Source of the DNA: Hoskinsella mucinilytica
Lineage (GTDB): Bacteria; Bacillota_I; Bacilli_A; Erysipelotrichales; Erysipelotrichaceae
DNA length: 64,000 nt
NCBI RefSeq assembly: GCF_045223415.1
Contig: NZ_JBEQZJ010000001.1
Coordinates: 62,001-126,000, forward strand
Direction: 5' to 3'
Part shown: positions 34,449-43,502 of the stretch, in pieces
Numbering within the stretch: the stretch's first letter is position 1
How the letters are laid out: every line of letters begins with the position of its first letter
Notes under the pieces: generated by a model
What the model was told of the DNA's origin: nothing
Database searches by the model: none
Seen by the model: the letters and a program-made list of their open reading frames with translations, nothing else
Made by a program: the position numbers and the translations under genes

Positions 34449-34646
34449 ATGCAAGGAAAAGTTAAAATGTTCAACCAGGAAAAAGGATACGGATTCATCA
34501 CTTTAGAAGATGGAAAAGATGTATTCTTCCACTATTCACAATTAAAGATGGATGGTTTCAAAACAATCGATAATGATGCTCAGGTTGAGTTTGAGGTTGT
34601 GGAAACAGATAGAGGTTTACAGGCACACGATATCGTAAAACTTTAA
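34449..34646 (+). CDS. Cold-shock protein (CspA family) 2
   Basis: 65 residues, with RNP1 KGYGFI and RNP2 VFFHYS. Paralogue of the gene at 33470 (both begin MxGKVKxFNxEKGYGFI). Its own promoter lies at 34372. The ribosome site is weak (TATAGGG at distance), as in cold-shock genes controlled through their leader. Confidence 0.94.
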   Translation: MQGKVKMFNQEKGYGFITLEDGKDVFFHYSQLKMDGFKTIDNDAQVEFEVVETDRGLQAHDIVKL

Positions 34647-34654
34647 GAATCTGA

Positions 34655-34681
34655 AAAAACGGGCGATTGCCTGTTTTTTTT
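34655..34681 (+). terminator. Intrinsic terminator after csp2
   Basis: Arms AAACGGGC and GCCTGTTT (one G-U pair) with a 4-base loop and eight T. Confidence 0.9.
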
Positions 34682-34684
34682 GGT

Positions 34685-34712
34685 TTGATAGTTTATCCAT
34701 TTGTGATACAAT
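34685..34712 (+). promoter_or_regulatory. Promoter of secA
   Basis: TTGATA 34685-34690, 16-base spacer, TACAAT 34707-34712. The leader is about 58 bases. Confidence 0.65.
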
Positions 34713-34777
34713 GTTAGGGTATTATAAGCTTTCTATATATAGCGATTAGAAAAAATGAAGATACATGGAGGATATTT

Positions 34778-37123
34778 ATGGCAAATGTGTTTGAACGCAT
34801 GTTCAGCGGTGAAAAGAAAATACTGCATAATTTAGAGAAGACAGCCGATGCGGTGATTGCTCTTGCACAACGCATGGAGGCAATGAGTGATGATGAATTA
34901 AAGGGCCAGACGCAGGTATTTAGAGATCGTCTTGCGAATGGAGAAACCCTAGAGGATATTAAGGTAGAGGCTTTTGCGGTCGCAAGAGAAGCGGCAAAGC
35001 GTACGATCGGAGAATACCCATATAAGGTACAGATCATGGGTGCAGCAGCAATGCATGGTGGAGACATCGCAGAAATGAAGACCGGTGAAGGTAAGACCTT
35101 GACCTCTACGATGTGTGTATACTTAAATGCTTTAGAAGGAAAAGGTGTACATGTGGTTACTGTCAATGATTATTTGGCAGGACGTGATGCGGAATGGATG
35201 GGTCAGATCTATCGTTTCCTTGGTTTAAGTGTTGGGGTGAATTCCAGACCTTTGACACCAAGTGAGAAACGTGCTGCTTATGAATGTGATATTACTTATA
35301 CGACCAATGCAGAATTAGGTTTTGATTATCTACGTGACAACATGGTAACAAAAATTCAGGATCGTGTACTTCGTGGATTGCATGTCGCAATCGTCGATGA
35401 GGTCGATTCTATTTTGGTCGATGAATCAAGAACACCACTTATCATTTCCGGTGGCGCAAAGAAAACAGCAAATCTATATCTTCAAGCAGATGCATTTGCG
35501 AAATCTTTAAAAGGCGATGATTATGAAATAGATGAAAAAACCAGACAGATCATGTTGACGGAAAAAGGTGTAACAACAGCGGAACGTCGTTTTAAGATCA
35601 AGAACTTATATGATATTGAGCATACGCAATTGGTACATCATATTACACAGGCTTTAAAAGCAAATTACATCATGAAGAATGAAGTAGAATATGTGGTTCA
35701 AGATGATGAAATCGTTATCGTTGATCAGTTTACAGGACGTACGATGCCAGGACGTGCATATTCAGATGGACTACACCAGGCAATTGAAGCCAAAGAAGGG
35801 GTATCCATCAAAGAAGAAACGAGTACACTTGCTACGATTACTTACCAGAACTTCTTCCGTTTATACGATAAATTGGCAGGTATGACCGGTACTGCTAAGA
35901 CCGAAGAAGAAGAATTCTTAGATATTTATAATATGCGTGTTATCGTGATTCCTACGAATCGACCAGTAGCACGTCTTGATTATCCGGATGCTATTTTCGG
36001 AAATGAACGTTTAAAATTCAATGCTTTGGTAGAAGAAGTAAAAGAGTTATATCAAAAAGGACAACCGGTTTTGGTTGGTACGATTTCTGTAGAGAAAAGT
36101 GAACTTGTACACCAGATGTTGGTCAAAGCACATATTCCACATGAAGTATTGAATGCGAAAAACCATGCAAGAGAAGCAGATATCATCGCAAAAGCAGGAC
36201 GTCCAAAATCAGTAACCATTGCGACCAATATGGCAGGACGTGGTACCGATATTAAGTTAACAGAAGAATCAAAGGCATTGGGTGGACTTGCAGTATTAGG
36301 TAGTGAGCGTCATGAATCAAGACGTATCGATAATCAGTTACGTGGACGTAGTGGACGTCAGGGAGACCCTGGTTTCTCACGTTTCTATGTTTCCTTAAAA
36401 GATGAATTGATGATACGATTTGGTGGAGAAAAGTTGGAAAAACTATTTGATACCCTTGGAGATCAGCAGATCGAATCAAAGATGGTCACAAAATCAATTT
36501 CTCAAGCGCAAAAACGTGTTGAGGGATATAACTTTGATGTACGTAAGCAATTGTTGGATTATGATGATGTTTTACGTAAACAACGTGAAATCATGTATGA
36601 ACAAAGAAACTATGTTTTGGAAAATGAAGATGTTCATGGTGTCGTACATGATATGATCGATCGTGTGATTCAAGATGTAGTTGCGGCCAATGTCGATCAT
36701 AACAAGCGTGATGATAATGTAGATTATGCAGGTGTCATTCAAGGTTTGGAACTGCTTGGCTTGGAACAAGTGGATAATGTAACGATAGAAGAAATTCGTG
36801 GTAAGAGCCAAGATGATACAGCAAAATTATGTTCCGATAAGGTTTGGTCTTTATATGATGGTAAGGTAGCCGATATTCGTGAACAATTTACACCATTTGA
36901 AAGAACCATTGTGTTACGTAATATGGATCGTAACTGGATCGAACATATTGATATGATGGATAAATTAAGAAACGGTATTCATTTACGTTCTTATGCACAA
37001 AACAATCCACTTCAAGCATATATTGAAGAAGGATATCAAATGTTTGAAGAAATGATGAGCAGAATAGCAAGAGAGGTTGTATTCTTTGCGTTAAAGGTTC
37101 AAGTACAGCGTCAGAATGCATAA
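34778..37123 (+). CDS. secA: Preprotein translocase ATPase SecA
   Basis: 781 residues. Walker A GEGKTLT (about residues 102-108), DEVDSILVDESRTPL (about 208-222), GTISVEKSE, TNMAGRGTDI (about 480) and LRGRSGRQGDPG (about 520). It drives Sec-dependent export at the membrane. The protein ends at KVQVQRQNA right after the helical scaffold, so the C-terminal linker and zinc tail (CxCx8CH) common in many bacteria are absent. TGGAGGATATTT precedes the ATG. Twelve bases separate the stop from prfB. Confidence 0.97.
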   Translation: MANVFERMFSGEKKILHNLEKTADAVIALAQRMEAMSDDELKGQTQVFRDRLANGETLEDIKVEAFAVAREAAKRTIGEYPYKVQIMGAAAMHGGDIAEMKTGEGKTLTSTMCVYLNALEGKGVHVVTVNDYLAGRDAEWMGQIYRFLGLSVGVNSRPLTPSEKRAAYECDITYTTNAELGFDYLRDNMVTKIQDRVLRGLHVAIVDEVDSILVDESRTPLIISGGAKKTANLYLQADAFAKSLKGDDYEIDEKTRQIMLTEKGVTTAERRFKIKNLYDIEHTQLVHHITQALKANYIMKNEVEYVVQDDEIVIVDQFTGRTMPGRAYSDGLHQAIEAKEGVSIKEETSTLATITYQNFFRLYDKLAGMTGTAKTEEEEFLDIYNMRVIVIPTNRPVARLDYPDAIFGNERLKFNALVEEVKELYQKGQPVLVGTISVEKSELVHQMLVKAHIPHEVLNAKNHAREADIIAKAGRPKSVTIATNMAGRGTDIKLTEESKALGGLAVLGSERHESRRIDNQLRGRSGRQGDPGFSRFYVSLKDELMIRFGGEKLEKLFDTLGDQQIESKMVTKSISQAQKRVEGYNFDVRKQLLDYDDVLRKQREIMYEQRNYVLENEDVHGVVHDMIDRVIQDVVAANVDHNKRDDNVDYAGVIQGLELLGLEQVDNVTIEEIRGKSQDDTAKLCSDKVWSLYDGKVADIREQFTPFERTIVLRNMDRNWIEHIDMMDKLRNGIHLRSYAQNNPLQAYIEEGYQMFEEMMSRIAREVVFFALKVQVQRQNA

Positions 37124-37135
37124 GAGGTACGATCA

Positions 37136-38234
37136 ATGGAACTATATGAAATCAGACAAGGGGTGAATACTCATCAGGAGAAGTTGACTTCTCTTGGTGA
37201 GTCACTTTGACTTAGCAGAAAAAAAACATAAAATTATGGAGCTTGATAGCCGGACTTTGGAAGAAGGTTTTTGGAATGACCCTGATCATGCACAAGGTGT
37301 CATTCGCCAATTAAACGGCTTGAAAGATGTGGTAGAGGCATATGAAAAGCTACAGCATGCATTGACCTCACTTCAAGAAACCGGAGAGCTTTTGAAAACA
37401 GATTTTGATGCAGAAATTTTTGAATTGTACGAAATGGAATATCAAGAAATGGTACCTTTGTTTGAAGACTTTGAAATCAAGGTACTGTTATCGCATGAGT
37501 ATGATCATTCCAGTGCCATTCTTGAGCTACATCCTGGAGCCGGAGGAACAGAGTCCTGTGATTGGGCAGAAATGCTGTATCGTATGTATTCCAGATGGGC
37601 AGAGAAAAAAGGCTTTAAGGTCAGTGTCTTAGACTATTTACCAGGAGATGAAGCAGGTATCAAATCCGTTACTTTTTTGGTTGAAGGTGATATGGCATAT
37701 GGCTATTTAAAAGCAGAAAAAGGTGTACATCGTCTGGTACGTATCTCCCCATTTGATGCAGGTGGAAGAAGACATACATCTTTTGCGTCATTAGATGTGA
37801 TGCCACAATTTAACGATGAAATCGAAATCGATATCAAACCGGATGATCTGATCGTAGAAACCAAAAGGGCAAGTGGTGCAGGAGGACAGCATATCAATAA
37901 AACAGATAGTGCGGTTCGTATGGTGCATAAACCTACCGGATTGGTAGCGACATGTCAGAATGGACGTAGTCAACATGAAAATCGTGAAGAAGCCTTACGT
38001 GTTTTGAAAAGTAGATTATACCAAAAGCTGATAGAAGAACAAGAAGCAAAACTTGCGGAAATCAAAGGAGAACAAAAAGCCAATGAATGGGGTTCCCAGA
38101 TCAGAAGTTATGTGTTCCATCCTTATAGTATGGTAAAAGATCATCGTACGAATTATGAAACCAATGATGTTCAAGGTGTCATGGATGGTGATTTAGATGC
38201 ATTCATTTTCGCATATCTAAAAACATTAGTATAA
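37136..38234 (+). CDS. prfB: Peptide chain release factor 2 with programmed +1 frameshift
   Basis: Translation starts at ATG 37136 (AAGAGG upstream), runs 24 codons to CTT at 37205 and meets TGA at 37208-37210. A +1 shift at CTTTGAC continues in the frame that reaches 38234, giving 365 residues. GGTGAG 3 bases before CTT is the SD-like element and matches the E. coli arrangement, so RF2 level controls its own synthesis. The protein has RISPFDAGGRRHT with the SPF codon-recognition motif (about 210) and GAGGQHINKTDSAVR with the catalytic GGQ (about 250). The downstream frame has no start signal of its own. Confidence 0.95.
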
Positions 38235-38242
38235 ATTCACAT

Positions 38243-38281
38243 AGGACCATATAACCGAATTAGGAATATGGTCCTTTTTTC
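38243..38281 (+). terminator. Intrinsic terminator after prfB
   Basis: Arms AGGACCATAT 38243-38252 and ATATGGTCCT 38266-38275, with T run. Confidence 0.9.
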
Positions 38282-38604
38282 TGTAACCTTGTTATAAAAG
38301 CCCTAATGGAATAATGGATCATATGATATTTCTTATCAGTGTGAATTGAAATTCATTAGCGACGTAAGTGTCTTAAAGTAAGCGCTTTACATAAAAGGCG
38401 AAGTGTACTATTATATATAAAATAATACTTTGATTTTCACTGCATAAGACATATCATAAAAATCTTTGACATAATATGATACTTTGTTTCAATGGCATGA
38501 TAACTATTGTTTCTGGAACAAATGAATACTAATTGATGTTAATAATTTTTAAAAAGATTTTTCAATAAAAGGAGGGAAAGTAATCAAAAAGATTACAGAA
38601 AAAA
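38282..38604. other. Intergenic region with cre-like palindrome
   Basis: Contains GTAAGCGCTTTAC at 38378-38390, an imperfect catabolite-response-like palindrome, and the purine-rich ribosome site GGAGGG near 38570. No gene seen on either strand. The cre assignment is weak (several mismatches to the consensus). Confidence 0.3.
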
Positions 38605-39117
38605 ATGAAAAAAATAATATGTGTAACGTTATCGTTGCTGTATATGAGTGCAATATACAGCTTGAAACGGGCAATCAATGTCAAATGTATGCGTTCGGTT
38701 TATTTTGTAAGTGAAATTATATTAATTTCATTGCTAGTGGGTGGTTGTTCAAAAAACATAGAATCTAGTAGAAAGGATAATTGTCATTGTTCGTTTAAAG
38801 AGTATACAAATATAATTTCGCAATATAAAAATAATGATGAAGCAGATGGTGGCTATAAACCGGTAATATTCTATAATGATAAGTTGTATTGGTTAGATAC
38901 TGAAAAAAATGAAAGATTGGCAATCCCTGAGAATTTTGACTTTATTGGCAAATTAGAATGTGTTACTTCTGATCCATATACACTTCCTAATAAACAGCTC
39001 GAGTCAAATCAAGAATGGGGAACAGAAGTGTATGCAGATAAAAATGGAAAATTCTTGTATTGCCATAATAACGGTTATATTTCTAAATTTATTAGGGAAG
39101 ATTTGATACATGAATAA
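38605..39117 (+). CDS. Putative lipoprotein, 170 aa
   Basis: Residues 30-48 read as signal peptide ending in the lipobox LLVGGC (Cys 48), followed by a soluble domain with FYNDKLYWLDTEKNERL and EWGTEVYADKNGKFLYC; no known family. If translation starts at 38605 the signal peptide has a 28-residue N-terminal extension with another hydrophobic patch; if at ATG 38689 (Met 29) it is an ordinary lipoprotein, but that ATG lacks a ribosome site. The GGAGGG near 38570 is too far from 38605. The start therefore is unsettled, and a frameshift in the N-terminal region is possible. Confidence 0.6.
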   Translation: MKKIICVTLSLLYMSAIYSLKRAINVKCMRSVYFVSEIILISLLVGGCSKNIESSRKDNCHCSFKEYTNIISQYKNNDEADGGYKPVIFYNDKLYWLDTEKNERLAIPENFDFIGKLECVTSDPYTLPNKQLESNQEWGTEVYADKNGKFLYCHNNGYISKFIREDLIHE

Positions 39118-39186
39118 TTAAAAGAATGCCATATTTATGAAGTTCTTGAAAAAGGCAAATGTGTGGATCATTATCATGACAATAAA

Positions 39187-39246
39187 TACCCCTGTATCAA
39201 CAAAAATGAAGTAAGTAGCTTCCAATTTTGTGATACAGGGGTTTTG
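39187..39246. terminator. Long hairpin, possible terminator
   Basis: Arms CCCCTGTATCA 39189-39199 and TGATACAGGGG 39231-39241, with further imperfect pairing inside (ACAAAA / TTTTGT). After the + arm comes TTTTG only, so termination may be weak; it could also act as a structured RNA. It lies 70 bases after the lipoprotein gene. Confidence 0.6.
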
Positions 39247-39433
39247 TGATAATCGTATGATTGAAAAAAAGTTTAAATTTATAAATTAGATAATTTATGG
39301 CAATATGTAGAATCGTTACGTTACAAAGATATCAAACGATTGCTTCTTTCTGCCAAGATTCTTGATGTTGAATTTAAGTCGATTCCTTCATGATGTGCTT
39401 TTATATAGGATCACATAAAAGATAAAAACGTGT

Positions 39434-39439
39434 TATAAT
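39434..39439 (+). promoter_or_regulatory. -10 element of the YitT gene
   Basis: TATAAT at 39434-39439. Its position rules out ATG 39445 as the start; -35 is poor. Confidence 0.5.
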
Positions 39440-39474
39440 AAGCAATGGTAGTCATAAGTCAGGAGCTAAAGAAT

Positions 39475-40338
39475 ATGTCAGAGAATATGAAAGAAAATGT
39501 GATATCCATTATCACAATTATGTTGGGGAATTTTATCATAGCAGCAGGGGTAGCATTGTTTATATTTCCACTCAATATTTTAAGTGGAGGCGTTGCGGGT
39601 ATTGCGGTTGCCTTACAACCTGTGTTTCATTTAGATAAAACGTTGGTCGTAAATGTATTGACGATAGGATTATATCTTGTCGGAGCAGTGACATTAGGCA
39701 AGAAATTTGCGTTGAAAACAATTGCCAGTACCTTTGTTTATCCGTTTTTTATCACTTTTTTAACTACAATGTTACAAGATGTACATATCACTGAAAATGC
39801 TTTACTGGGATCACTTTACGGTGGTATTTGCATCGGTATCGGAATCGGTTTGGTTTATCGAGTTGGGGGTAGTACAGGAGGAATGGACATACCTCCATTG
39901 GTAATCAACAAATATACAGGAATACCATTACCTACCTTAGTTATGTGCATTGATGGATTAACTGTGATCTTAGGCGCAAGTGTTTATGGTGTAGAAGCTG
40001 CAATGATAGGATTGATTTCAGTGTGGATCTGTGGAAAAATGATCGATAAAGTGATTACACTAGGTGGTCACGATGCCAAACAAGTTATGATCATTACAGA
40101 AAAACGACAAGAAATGATTGAAGCGATCTTTAAAGAAATCGATCGAGGTGTAACGGTTTTACATGCACATGGAGCATATACCAATACAGAAAAACCTGTC
40201 ATCATGGTGGTCGTATATAAAAAGCAATATGCGGCATTGAATCATGTCGTAACAATGATCGATCCGGAAGCCTTTATGGTAGTAAGTAACGTCAACGAAG
40301 TACAAGGAGAAGGGTTTACCTATCAACAAGAAATGTAA
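39475..40338 (+). CDS. YitT-family membrane protein (DUF161/DUF2179)
   Basis: 287 residues. Five or six membrane segments in the N-terminal 190 residues (NFIIAAGVALFIFPLNILSGG; GGSTGGMDIPPL near 135-146) and a cytoplasmic C-terminal DUF2179 domain (MIITEKRQEMIEAIF, GVTVLHAHGAYTNTEKPVI). Function of the family unknown. ATG 39475 has CAGGAG upstream; ATG 39445 in frame sits at the transcription start. Ends at a terminator. Confidence 0.88.
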   Translation: MSENMKENVISIITIMLGNFIIAAGVALFIFPLNILSGGVAGIAVALQPVFHLDKTLVVNVLTIGLYLVGAVTLGKKFALKTIASTFVYPFFITFLTTMLQDVHITENALLGSLYGGICIGIGIGLVYRVGGSTGGMDIPPLVINKYTGIPLPTLVMCIDGLTVILGASVYGVEAAMIGLISVWICGKMIDKVITLGGHDAKQVMIITEKRQEMIEAIFKEIDRGVTVLHAHGAYTNTEKPVIMVVVYKKQYAALNHVVTMIDPEAFMVVSNVNEVQGEGFTYQQEM

Positions 40339-40340
40339 AG

Positions 40341-40388
40341 AAAAGATTGATATCTTCGTTAAGAAAGAGAAGAATCGATCTTTTTTTC
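40341..40388 (+). terminator. Intrinsic terminator after the YitT gene
   Basis: AAAGATTGATATCTTC ... GAAGAATCGATCTTT pairing with a following T run near 40380-40388; one mismatch. Confidence 0.75.
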
Positions 40389-40450
40389 TATCCCATGAAA
40401 TTGTAAGAATTTACTAACATATTCTCATGTAGATATGAGAATTTTTATGT

Positions 40451-40456
40451 TATAAT
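40451..40456 (+). promoter_or_regulatory. -10 element of ftsE1
   Basis: TATAAT 23 bases before the ftsE1 ATG. The same layout (TATAAT, then AGGAGTGATG, then ATG) recurs before ftsE2 at 43475-43480. Confidence 0.6.
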
Positions 40457-40478
40457 GGAATGCATAAGGAGTGATGAC

Positions 40479-41168
40479 ATGATCCTTTTAAAAAACGTAT
40501 CAAAATCATATAAAAACGGTGTAAAAGCGCTGAGAGATATCAATCTTGAAATTGAAGAAGGCGAATTTGTTTATATTATCGGACCTACCGGATGTGGGAA
40601 GTCTACCTTGATCAAAATCTTAGATGGAGAGGAAATACCTGATCATGGCGAGGTATGGGTTGCGAATACCAACGTGGGAAAATTAAAACATTCACGTGTT
40701 CCTGTTTATCGAAGAAATATCGGTGTCGTATTTCAAGATTTTAGATTATTACCAACAATGACAGTATTTGAAAACATTGCATTTGCGTTAGAAGTATTGG
40801 CATTAGATAAAGTAACCATTCGCAGACGTGTTAGAGAAGTATTACAACTGGTATCTTTAGAAGATAAAGCAAAAGCATTTCCAAGAGAATTGAGTGGTGG
40901 ACAACAGCAAAGAGCTACCATTGGAAGAGCAATTGCCAATCATCCTAAGGTATTGATTGCGGATGAACCAACAGGAAATCTTGATCCTGAAATGTCAAAA
41001 GAAATCATCGAATTACTGGAAAAAATCAATGAAGTAGAACATACAACGGTTGTCATGGTAACTCATGATTCATCCTTAGTAAATACTTATAAAAAAAGAA
41101 CGGTAGCCTTAGATGCAGGCTTTATCGTAAGTGATCTGGCGAAAGGCGGATATCGTCAGCATGATTAA
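40479..41168 (+). CDS. ftsE: Cell-division ABC ATPase FtsE (copy 1)
   Basis: 229 residues. Walker A GPTGCGKST (about 36-44), Q-loop VVFQDFRLL, signature LSGGQQQR (about 140-147), Walker B VLIADEPTG (about 160-168), switch His in MVTHDS. FtsE with FtsX activates peptidoglycan hydrolases at the division site. AAGGAGTG 6 bases upstream. The ftsX1 start overlaps its stop by 8 bases. It differs from FtsE2 (43503) at 47 of 229 aligned positions by hand count, no gaps. Confidence 0.96.
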   Translation: MILLKNVSKSYKNGVKALRDINLEIEEGEFVYIIGPTGCGKSTLIKILDGEEIPDHGEVWVANTNVGKLKHSRVPVYRRNIGVVFQDFRLLPTMTVFENIAFALEVLALDKVTIRRRVREVLQLVSLEDKAKAFPRELSGGQQQRATIGRAIANHPKVLIADEPTGNLDPEMSKEIIELLEKINEVEHTTVVMVTHDSSLVNTYKKRTVALDAGFIVSDLAKGGYRQHD

Positions 41169-42057
41169 CTTTATGAAGCAAATTCCACATCATTTTATTT
41201 CCGCATTAAAGGGATTGGGCAGACATTTTGCGATGACCTTTTCCAGTGCTTCTGCGGTCATGGTGACGCTGATTTTAATTGCAATGTTTGTTTTGATCAC
41301 CGGTAATATGAATCAATTTGCGTTACATGTGGAAGGCAGTTTAAAAATTCATGCAAGTATTGATTCTATCCAGACAGAAAAAGATATTGAAAAGATGCAG
41401 AAAGACATTAAGGCAATTCAAGGAGTAAAAGCGATCGAGTATTCCAGTAGTGAAGACGAGTTGGCATCTTTAATTGATGATAATGGTTCCGTATTTACAA
41501 GATATAAAGATCGTAATCCTATGCCTGCGGCCTTTGTTGTAGAAGTGAATCAAGCAAGTGATATTCCAACCATCACAAAGAAGTTAAATGATATGGATGG
41601 TATTGAATTAGCACAATATGGTGGAGAACAGATCGATGATATGATCAAAATATTCGAAGCATTAAGGATCGGTGGTTCTATCTTTGTGCTTGTGCTATCG
41701 TTGTTGGCGATTTTCTTAATCAGCAATACGATCAAAATGACCATTTATACAAGAAATACAGAAATCTCAATTATGCGAAATGTAGGAGCTACCAATGGAT
41801 ATATCAAAACACCATTTATGTTTGAAGGTATGTTGATTGGAATGATAGGAGCATTGATTCCTATTCTTCTTACATGTGTGGGCTATTCTGTTTTGTATCG
41901 ATCCATGAATGGGATGTTCTTGAGTAATATGTTTGTGTTACAGAAACCATTTCCATTCTTGTTATACATTTCGCTCATGCTTTTTGCATGTGGCGCAATT
42001 GTAGGTGTATTGGGAAGTTTTTTTGCGGTAACGAAATATTTGAGGTGGCGAAGATGA
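41161..42057 (+). CDS. ftsX: Cell-division membrane protein FtsX (copy 1)
   Basis: 298 residues with four membrane segments (about 22-44, 175-197, 220-242 and 265-288) and one large extracellular loop (about 45-170). C-terminal region with TIKMTIYTRNTEISIMRNVGATNGYIKTPF is typical of FtsX. Coupled to FtsE by overlap; the M23 hydrolase gene overlaps its end by 4 bases (ATGA). The loop is where the hydrolase binds in known FtsEX systems. Start ATG 41161 has AAAGGCGG 11 bases upstream. Confidence 0.95.
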   Translation: MINFMKQIPHHFISALKGLGRHFAMTFSSASAVMVTLILIAMFVLITGNMNQFALHVEGSLKIHASIDSIQTEKDIEKMQKDIKAIQGVKAIEYSSSEDELASLIDDNGSVFTRYKDRNPMPAAFVVEVNQASDIPTITKKLNDMDGIELAQYGGEQIDDMIKIFEALRIGGSIFVLVLSLLAIFLISNTIKMTIYTRNTEISIMRNVGATNGYIKTPFMFEGMLIGMIGALIPILLTCVGYSVLYRSMNGMFLSNMFVLQKPFPFLLYISLMLFACGAIVGVLGSFFAVTKYLRWRR

Positions 42058-43445
42058 AAAAAGTAAACATAGTGATGGCAGCCTCCTTGCTTTGTATGAG
42101 CGTATTGGCTGCGCCGGGATCAACTCTATATGCAGAAGATTTTAGTGATGAGGAATATTGGTTGAGTAAATGTTCGGTTGCTCAAGAGACTACTCAAGAA
42201 GCACAACGTTGTGCTTCCTTTAAAGAGTATTATGCCGGAAAAAGTGGAGAGTTAGAAGATGACATCAATAACTTGAATAAGCAGATTTCCAGTATACAAG
42301 GCAATATCGATAAGATACAATCAACGATCAATCAGCAAGATGAATTAATTAAAAAAATAGATAAACAAATTAGTTTGAATGAAGCGAATTTAAGAACCAT
42401 CCAAGCTGAAATCGAAAAGCTAGCCGTTGAAATCAAACAAAAAACAAGTGATATTGAAAAGCGAAATAAGATCATTACAGAACGTATGTTAGAAGGTCAA
42501 GCTTCTATCGGTACGAATACCAATATTGAAATATTAATGGGCGCAAGCGATCTGATCGATTTGATTCGTAAGGCAGAAGGCTTACAAAAGATTACCGAAA
42601 GTGATCAAAAAGAGATCGATAAGCTAAAAGAAGAAAAGGCGAAGCTTGATTTAGCAAAAGAAGAACAAGATCGTTTGAAGCAGGATGAAGAGGAAAACAA
42701 GAAACAAAATGAATCTGATAAGGCATCTGCAGAAGAAATCCGAAAGAAGAAACAAGATCTATTGAATCAATATCAAAAGGAAGAAGCAGATCTGAATCAA
42801 AAGATGCGTAGTGTCAAAGCAAATTTAAGTGAATTACAAGGTAATATCATTAATATCAACACATCTGTTGCCTCTCATTTGGATTTCAGTGGAAATGGTA
42901 CGATGACATCACCAATCAAAGCAAGTAGATCTGCCGGTACTTGGTATTATGATGGTGGCGGAGTCCATTTGGGAATGGATTTTGCAGCAGGTGTTGGTAC
43001 ACCGATTTATGCTCCAAATGACGGTATCATTTTATATGCAAATAATCCTGTTGGTACCTATGATGGATTCCTCGGTAATTGGGTCGGATGGCCATTAGGT
43101 GGAGGAAATACCATTATGTTTTTGACGCAAGTAGGATCTACGACTTATGCGGTTAGTTTTGCTCATATGGCTCAAGAAAACTTTATGGTCAGTGCAGGTC
43201 AGCAAGTCAGCAAAGGGCAACAGTTAGGCTGCGTTGGTGCAAGTGGTAATGTCACCGGGCCACATTCTCATGTGGAAGTATTCAATCTAGGCTCCATGAG
43301 CATGTCTTCTGCAATCAGTTATTTCCAATCCAATGCGGATTTTGCATGGGGAACCGGCTGGGGTAGCAGTGCCTTGTCTAGAATCTGTAGCGCAAGTGGT
43401 GCTACGCCATGTAGAGAAAGACCGGAAGAGATTTTCGGGTATTAA
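42054..43445 (+). CDS. Coiled-coil M23 peptidoglycan endopeptidase (EnvC/NlpD-type FtsEX partner)
   Basis: 463 residues. Signal peptide (about 1-24, LLCMSVLAAPGSTLYA), long coiled coil (about 50-290; heptad-like KQISSIQGNIDKIQSTINQQ) and an M23 domain (about 300-425) with Zn ligands HLGMD and HSHVE and the GTPIYAPNDG segment. The C-terminal tail has two Cys (CSASGATPC). It is co-transcribed with ftsEX1 and starts with a 4-base overlap; coiled coil plus M23 is the arrangement of FtsEX-activated enzymes. Promoter of ftsE2 begins just after its stop. Probably cleaves septal peptidoglycan outside the cell. Confidence 0.92.
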   Translation: MKKVNIVMAASLLCMSVLAAPGSTLYAEDFSDEEYWLSKCSVAQETTQEAQRCASFKEYYAGKSGELEDDINNLNKQISSIQGNIDKIQSTINQQDELIKKIDKQISLNEANLRTIQAEIEKLAVEIKQKTSDIEKRNKIITERMLEGQASIGTNTNIEILMGASDLIDLIRKAEGLQKITESDQKEIDKLKEEKAKLDLAKEEQDRLKQDEEENKKQNESDKASAEEIRKKKQDLLNQYQKEEADLNQKMRSVKANLSELQGNIININTSVASHLDFSGNGTMTSPIKASRSAGTWYYDGGGVHLGMDFAAGVGTPIYAPNDGIILYANNPVGTYDGFLGNWVGWPLGGGNTIMFLTQVGSTTYAVSFAHMAQENFMVSAGQQVSKGQQLGCVGASGNVTGPHSHVEVFNLGSMSMSSAISYFQSNADFAWGTGWGSSALSRICSASGATPCRERPEEIFGY

Positions 43446-43474
43446 TTCATCATCATAAACGATGAATTATATGA

Positions 43475-43480
43475 TATAAT
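43475..43480 (+). promoter_or_regulatory. -10 element of ftsE2
   Basis: TATAAT at 43475-43480, 22 bases before the ATG; inverted repeat arms TAATTCATC 43443-43451 and GATGAATTA 43461-43469 lie immediately upstream, near the -35 position. Confidence 0.6.
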
Positions 43481-43502
43481 AGCGGAAGTTAGGAGTGATG
43501 GT

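Noticed and set aside
35691..36811. Several 64-79 residue frames inside secA on both strands
   Set aside because: Shadows of the SecA frame; no start signals.
38377..38391. CcpA cre site (GTAAGCGCTTTAC)
   Set aside because: The core looks right but at least three positions deviate from the consensus, and no obvious sugar gene follows; recorded only as cre-like.
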